DNA of 64,000 nt from Eubacteriaceae bacterium (GTDB lineage Bacteria > Bacillota > Clostridia > Lachnospirales > Lachnospiraceae), in the NCBI GenBank assembly GCA_902362455.1, contig CABIWJ010000006.1, positions 165,463 to 229,462 of the forward strand, in the 5' to 3' direction. Shown here one piece after another: positions 60,158 through 64,000 of the stretch (within the stretch, counting starts at the first letter, position 1; each line of letters starts with the position of its first letter). The notes beneath the pieces were generated by a model, which searched no databases, was not told the origin of the DNA, and worked only from the letters and a program-made list of their open reading frames with translations. A program made the translations under genes and the position numbers.

Positions 60158-61257
60158 AAGGTTATAGGGAAAGGCGAGATTTATGAGAAGAAGCTGTTTA
60201 CCTCAAAGAATACGAGGTTCAAGCAGGAAGATTTTCTGGATGAGGTAAAACTATTCTATACCAGAATGATAAACAATTGGGTAACGGACGAAAAAGACAG
60301 ATTAACAGTATTTGATTGCAATGGTCCATATCTTGCTACCAAGAAGATTGGCAGGAATAATCCAAAGGCAGAACAGATTGAGCAGGATAATAAGCTGCGG
60401 ATTGACTGGAATCGGGAGGTTGACACGGCAATTATAAGCGATGTCCCCATGGATGATATTCTACAGATAAAGAGGGAATATATCACAGAGCCAGTAAAGA
60501 GGGCGATTGAACTGTATGGAAACAAATCACAACGATTAGCAATGATACTTAATATGTCGATTACGGTGCTTGTACTGCTGATATCGAAGATGCTTGAAGC
60601 AGCCAGAGCTATTCGGAATAAGATACTGCATACAGATGTTGCGAATGCCGAAAAAACAGATTTTGCAAGCAATATAGTGGTAGATAACACAGATAATATA
60701 CTTCTGCTATTGAAGAATTTACAAAAGTTGAGAATAAAATAACAACGCAAGAAGAAACAATCAAGGAAGTTAATGTTACAGAACCAGACAAGCCTGTAAT
60801 GACACCAGAGGCAGCCACATATCCAAAGCTTAAGAAGATAAAAGCAGAGCTTGATAATCAGAATAATCTTATCTTTCAGGCTGAACAGCAACGAGGTAAT
60901 CTTGAGATTGAATTATCGGATTTGAAGGGATTGGCAAAGCTTACAAGAAAAGCTGAATTACAGAGAAAGATTGATGAAAAGACTGATTATATCAATCGAT
61001 TGAAGATAGGACTTTCAAATATGGTTCGTAACTACGGATTTGAGAACATGAATGAATTTTATCTAAGCTACAAGGAATCAAAGATTGCATATGCAGAGTA
61101 TCAGCAGGAAGTTGATGACTGGAAGAAATCCAATGACAATGCAGTAACACCAATGAATAAGACAGAAATGATGTCAGAGAAACTTGCCCGATTGCAGAAA
61201 GATGTTGGAAAGTTTAGACAAAACAATAGAAGAACATTTGACAAAGAGATGAGGTAA
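60158..61257 (+). pseudogene. Relaxase/mobilisation protein, 3' part, frameshifted
   Basis: From 60158 the frame reads KVIGKGEIYEKKLFTSKNTR, then VFDCNGPYLATKKIGRNNPKA and DVPMDDILQIKREYITEPVK, as in the C-terminal part of clostridial ICE relaxases. It continues in another frame from about 60700 (EEFTKVENKITTQEET ... PEAATYPKLKKI) to 61257 with a coiled-coil tail. The N-terminal catalytic domain is absent and the two parts are joined only by a frameshift, so it is non-functional. Confidence 0.65.
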
Positions 61258-61317
61258 TACTTCTCCTCTTTAGGAATTATGTTCAGTCAATATTGGTATT
61301 ATATCAGATTAAAATGA

Positions 61318-61346
61318 TTGATAAATCCTAACATTTTTGCTATTCT
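61318..61346 (+). promoter_or_regulatory. Promoter for the repeat-bearing leader and surface protein
   Basis: TTGATA (61318-61323), a 17-base spacer and TATTCT (61341-61346) lie 36 bases before the leader ORF start. Confidence 0.6.
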
Positions 61347-61382
61347 ATTATTATAGAAATGTTGCAACGGAGGTAGACAGGC

Positions 61383-61463
61383 ATGGCGGTCAGAGAGATA
61401 ATCTTAACAGCACAGCACAGCACAGCACAGCACAGCACAGCACAGCACAGCACAGCACTCTGA
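61383..61463 (+). CDS. Short leader ORF containing the pentanucleotide repeat
   Basis: An ATG at 61383 with a strong ribosome site (aacggagg, nine-base spacing) opens a 26-codon frame, MAVREIILTAQHSTAQHSTA onward. It runs through the ACAGC tract as TAQHS pentapeptides and stops at TGA 61461-61463. If the tract changes length so that translation leaves it one base further on, it would continue as DSAFLRHGHTWKLRKR... to a TAA at 61570-61572, crossing the ribosome site and start codon of the surface gene. In the third frame it stops at TAA 61475-61477. The leader thus senses tract length modulo three. Confidence 0.55.
   Translation: MAVREIILTAQHSTAQHSTAQHSTAL
61407..61456 (+). repeat. Ten tandem ACAGC pentanucleotides
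   Basis: Ten perfect copies (61407-61456) plus AC follow, with no interruption. Perfect short tandem tracts in coding leaders are the standard substrate of slipped-strand mispairing, and a 5-base unit shifts the reading frame with each gain or loss. Confidence 0.95.
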
Positions 61464-61552
61464 CAGCGCCTTTTTAAGGCATGGTCATACATGGAAATTA
61501 AGAAAACGTATCTATTCCAATACTATATTTACAAAATCAAAGGAGGATTCAG

Positions 61553-64000
61553 ATGAGAAGATTAAAGCATAATTTTAAGAAAGGAATAGCGCTTGTTCTT
61601 TCCTTTGCTATGGTGGCAGGACTAGTTCCTGCTATGTCAGGCGGAGCAAATACCGTGCAGGCAGCAACCGGCACGGGAACAGAGCCAAGTGTTTCAGCAT
61701 ATGCCACAAAGACACAGTTGATGGATGGTACATTTGCTCCGAATGAAGAGGGAACTGCAGCAAATATCGGAAAGCTGGTATTTGGTAAAAATAGCAGTAG
61801 AGTTGCGCAGGAATGGTACATCTTAGGGAAGGATGAGGGAGTATCAGGAGATAATACCATCATCTTTGCCGCAAGCCCGATAGCAGAAGATCAGGTGTTT
61901 GAGAATGACGGGCAGAAGAATAAGACTGATACAAACTTGTGGAGTGATTGTGTTTATAATGGATCAAGCATATCTGAGGTATATCCAAACCACTACGGAG
62001 CAAGTGACCTTCGAGTGGCATTGAAGGGTATGGCAGATGGTTCAAATGAAACCTACTTCACCACAGCCGAGCAGAGACTTATGAATGCCACCACAGTGAC
62101 AACGTATGACACGAGGAATAGTGTAAACTATACCACCACAGACAAGCTGTATGCATTGGCGGCAGATGGTTATGGTTCTTCCTATACCACCATAAAAGCA
62201 GGAAGTGATAACAAAACCGTACTTGCCATGAGTAGTTATTGGAGAAGCGGAAGTTTATTTAGGCTGCGCTCGCCGGATGCTCATTTTAGTCTCTTTGCGC
62301 TGATTGCTAATCCGGGCGTCCTTGTGACCACGTACAATGTCACCTATGGATACGTCTCGGTGATGCCCGCTTCCAATCTGAATCTGTCATCTGTTCTCTT
62401 TGCATCTGCTGCGACAGCAGCATCATCTGATACAAAATCGGGAATGATTGCAGACGGTACGGCGATGACTTTAAGACTGGATGGAACAGGTAAGAATATT
62501 GGTACAGCGACGTATAACATCACAACCAGTAATATTAAGGCAACTAAGGGAAGCACCACAAGTAACGTGGCACTTGTAGTGCAGGGCAAGGACGGAACAA
62601 ATGATTGGTATTATAGTAAACAGATTACAGGAACAGAGACTGTCACGACGAATGCTTCAGATATTAAGACAGCACTTTCTTTATCATCAGATATAGATTT
62701 ATCAGCCTGCAAAATCTGGCTGGAAATAACCGAAGATAATGTTTCATATGCAGTAAACGCAGAAAAAGAGATTGAAAAAATCAATACCACCTATGTAACC
62801 AAAGAACAGTTGATGAATTCATTTAAACCATACAGAGATGGAACTGCAGTAAATTACGGCAAGCTGGTATTTGGTAAAAATAGCAGTAGCGATGCGCAGG
62901 AATGGTACATCTTAGGACAGGATAATGGCGTATCAGGAGATAATACCATCATCTTTGCAGCAAGCCCGATAGCAACAAATCAGAAGTTTGAGGATGACTG
63001 GCAGAATAATAAGACTGATACAGCCTTGTGGAGTGATTGTGTTTATAATGGATCAAGTATATCTGAGGTATATCCAAATCACTACGGAGCAAGTGACCTT
63101 CGAGTGGCGTTGAAAACTATGGCTACGAGTACATCCTACTTCACCACAGCAGAGCAGGGTTTAATGAATCCTACCACAGTGACAACGAATGACATGAAGA
63201 ACAGTACAACCTATACCACCACAGATAAGCTGTATGCACTGGCGGCAGACGGTTCCGGTTCTTCCTATACAACCATAAAAGCAGGAAGTGATAACAGTAC
63301 AGTACTTGCCATGAGTAGATACTGGAGCAGTGGTTCGTGGTTCTGGTTGCGCTCGCCTGGCGGTGGTAGTGATAGCTACGCGTTGCTCGCGTATCCGGGC
63401 AATGATGTCTACCGCAGCTATGTCGACGGCGTAAACGCTGTTCAGCCTGCTTCCAATCTGAATCTGTCATCTGTACTCTTCGCATCTGCTGCGACAGCAG
63501 CATCATCTGGTACAAAATCGGGAACGATTGCAAACGGTACGGCGATGACTTTAAGACTGGATGGAACAAGTAAGAATATTGGTACAGCGACATATAACAC
63601 CACAACAGGTGATATTAAGGTAACTAAGGTAAGCACCACAAGTAACGTGGCACTTGTAGTGCAGGGCAAGGACGGAACAAATGATTGGTATTACAGTAAG
63701 AAGGTTGATACATCAGATACGATAAATGTATCAGCTATTGCGTCAGAATCAAATACACCGGCAACAATCGATTTATCAGCCTGCAAAATCTGGTTGGAAA
63801 TAACCGAAGATAATGTTTCATATGCAGTAAACGCAGAAAAAGAGATTGAAAAAATCAATACCACCTATGTAACCAAAGAACAGTTGATGAATTCATTTAA
63901 ACCATACAGTAATGGAACTGCAGTAAATTACGGCAAGCTGGTATTTGGTCAGAACAGCAGTAGAAATCCACAGGAATGGTACATCTTAGGAAAGGATGAG
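61553..64000 (+). CDS. Large repetitive secreted protein with variable C-type-lectin-like domains (partial)
   Basis: The frame opens at ATG 61553 behind caaaggaggattcag and stays open to the window end (816 codons). Residues 1-40 are a signal peptide (LKHNFKKGIALVLSFAMVAG ... TVQAA). Then come repeats: units begin near 61715, 62807 and 63881, so the first is 364 and the second 358 residues. Each holds GKLVFGKNSS...QEWYILG-D-GVSGDNTIIFAASPIA, LWSDCVYNGSSISEVYPNHYG, KLYALAADG-GSSYTTIKAGS, a variable stretch with LRSP, then PASNLNLSSVLFASAAT and a beta-rich linker. The LRSP...PASNLN frame recalls DUF6273/formylglycine-enzyme-like C-type lectin folds used as targets of diversity-generating retroelements. 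The start overlaps the possible long form of the upstream leader. The 3' end and any wall anchor are outside the window. Confidence 0.82.
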   Translation, partial: MRRLKHNFKKGIALVLSFAMVAGLVPAMSGGANTVQAATGTGTEPSVSAYATKTQLMDGTFAPNEEGTAANIGKLVFGKNSSRVAQEWYILGKDEGVSGDNTIIFAASPIAEDQVFENDGQKNKTDTNLWSDCVYNGSSISEVYPNHYGASDLRVALKGMADGSNETYFTTAEQRLMNATTVTTYDTRNSVNYTTTDKLYALAADGYGSSYTTIKAGSDNKTVLAMSSYWRSGSLFRLRSPDAHFSLFALIANPGVLVTTYNVTYGYVSVMPASNLNLSSVLFASAATAASSDTKSGMIADGTAMTLRLDGTGKNIGTATYNITTSNIKATKGSTTSNVALVVQGKDGTNDWYYSKQITGTETVTTNASDIKTALSLSSDIDLSACKIWLEITEDNVSYAVNAEKEIEKINTTYVTKEQLMNSFKPYRDGTAVNYGKLVFGKNSSSDAQEWYILGQDNGVSGDNTIIFAASPIATNQKFEDDWQNNKTDTALWSDCVYNGSSISEVYPNHYGASDLRVALKTMATSTSYFTTAEQGLMNPTTVTTNDMKNSTTYTTTDKLYALAADGSGSSYTTIKAGSDNSTVLAMSRYWSSGSWFWLRSPGGGSDSYALLAYPGNDVYRSYVDGVNAVQPASNLNLSSVLFASAATAASSGTKSGTIANGTAMTLRLDGTSKNIGTATYNTTTGDIKVTKVSTTSNVALVVQGKDGTNDWYYSKKVDTSDTINVSAIASESNTPATIDLSACKIWLEITEDNVSYAVNAEKEIEKINTTYVTKEQLMNSFKPYSNGTAVNYGKLVFGQNSSRNPQEWYILGKDE
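62231..62366 (+). other. Variable segment 1 of the repetitive surface protein
   Basis: This segment of about 45 codons (SYWRSGSLFRLRSPD to GYVSVM) differs from segment 2 at most residues, while the flanks differ at few. The sequences ATG-AGT before it and GCTTCCAATCTGAATCTG after it are shared. Variable codons mostly end in T or C (GAT GCT CAT TTT AGT CTC TTT and so on). Confidence 0.6.
63314..63446 (+). other. Variable segment 2 of the repetitive surface protein
   Basis: The counterpart in the second repeat reads RYWSSGSWFWLRSPG to NAVQ, one codon shorter than segment 1. At the positions matching segment 1 the codons are GGC GGT GGT AGT GAT AGC TAC. The NNT/NNC pattern is what random mutation of AAT/AAC codons would give. 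Confidence 0.6.

Noticed and set aside
60256..60891. 211-residue minus-strand ORF
   Set aside because: It is antisense to the relaxase fragment, which has recognisable protein sequence on the plus strand.
61407..61456. CRISPR array
   Set aside because: The unit is only five bases long with no spacers, so it is a microsatellite.
62799..62870. DGR template repeat inside the window
   Set aside because: I looked for a copy of the variable segment with AAC-rich codons and found none; only the two variable copies are present.
61549..63669. Minus-strand ORFs opposite the repetitive surface protein
   Set aside because: They lie entirely opposite a long open secreted protein with signal peptide and internal repeats, and they repeat only because the protein does.

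Overview
The window is low-GC Firmicutes DNA that fits a gut Lachnospiraceae-type Clostridium. This is inferred from Shine-Dalgarno-led genes, a Gram-positive sortase and NEAT surface apparatus, a lactose/galactose operon of the kind found in lactic acid bacteria, and remnants of clostridial conjugative elements. No rRNA, tRNA or CRISPR array was seen.

Layout. 1-8000: the 3' part of a very large RHS/YD-repeat surface toxin gene, with a frame break near its left edge, a candidate GIY-YIG-like toxin tip and a putative immunity gene, followed by a DDE insertion sequence. 8000-9870: an anchored protein, a lipoprotein and a YjbR-family gene. 9985-30200: a haem-acquisition island. It holds a class B sortase, three regulators in one operon, twin 21-bp palindromes, a secreted NEAT protein, a 1889-residue NEAT/FIVAR wall protein with an unusual sorting signal, a Shp-like haem protein, a haem ABC importer, two half-size ABC exporters, a DtxR/MntR-type repressor and a degenerate response regulator. 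The gene content resembles the streptococcal shr-shp-hts/sia operon. 30200-37570: a candidate structured RNA, a DinG/XPD-like helicase and a trio of overlapping tyrosine recombinases with a small helper (Tn554/RIT-like). 37700-41150: a HExxH protein, gene fragments (flavodoxin, macro domain, UvrD), a CMD-cupin protein and a Fic protein with an iterated promoter motif. 41220-53270: a lactose/galactose (Leloir) operon with heterodimeric LacL/LacM beta-galactosidase, GPH transporter, galK-galE-galT, two AraC regulators, galM, mgsA and a glyoxalase-like gene. 53690-54940: a complete IS3-family element. 55200-58960: an unrecognised cluster (PIN/NYN-like protein, a frame-broken helical protein, a coiled-coil protein, small genes). 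58960-61260: a graveyard of integrase, transposase and relaxase pieces.

61300-64000 is the most unusual part. A well-formed promoter and ribosome site drive a short leader ORF carrying ten tandem ACAGC units. This is a pentanucleotide tract that changes reading frame when it slips. It lies just upstream of a secreted protein that is open to the end of the window. That protein is built of about 360-residue repeats. In each complete repeat a segment of about 45 codons, ending in PASNLNLS, is almost wholly different between copies while the flanks are nearly identical, and most variable codons end in T or C. This is what a C-type-lectin-fold variable region diversified by a retroelement (DGR) would look like. 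I infer a surface protein with both possible on/off switching and possible hypervariation. No reverse transcriptase or template repeat is inside the window.
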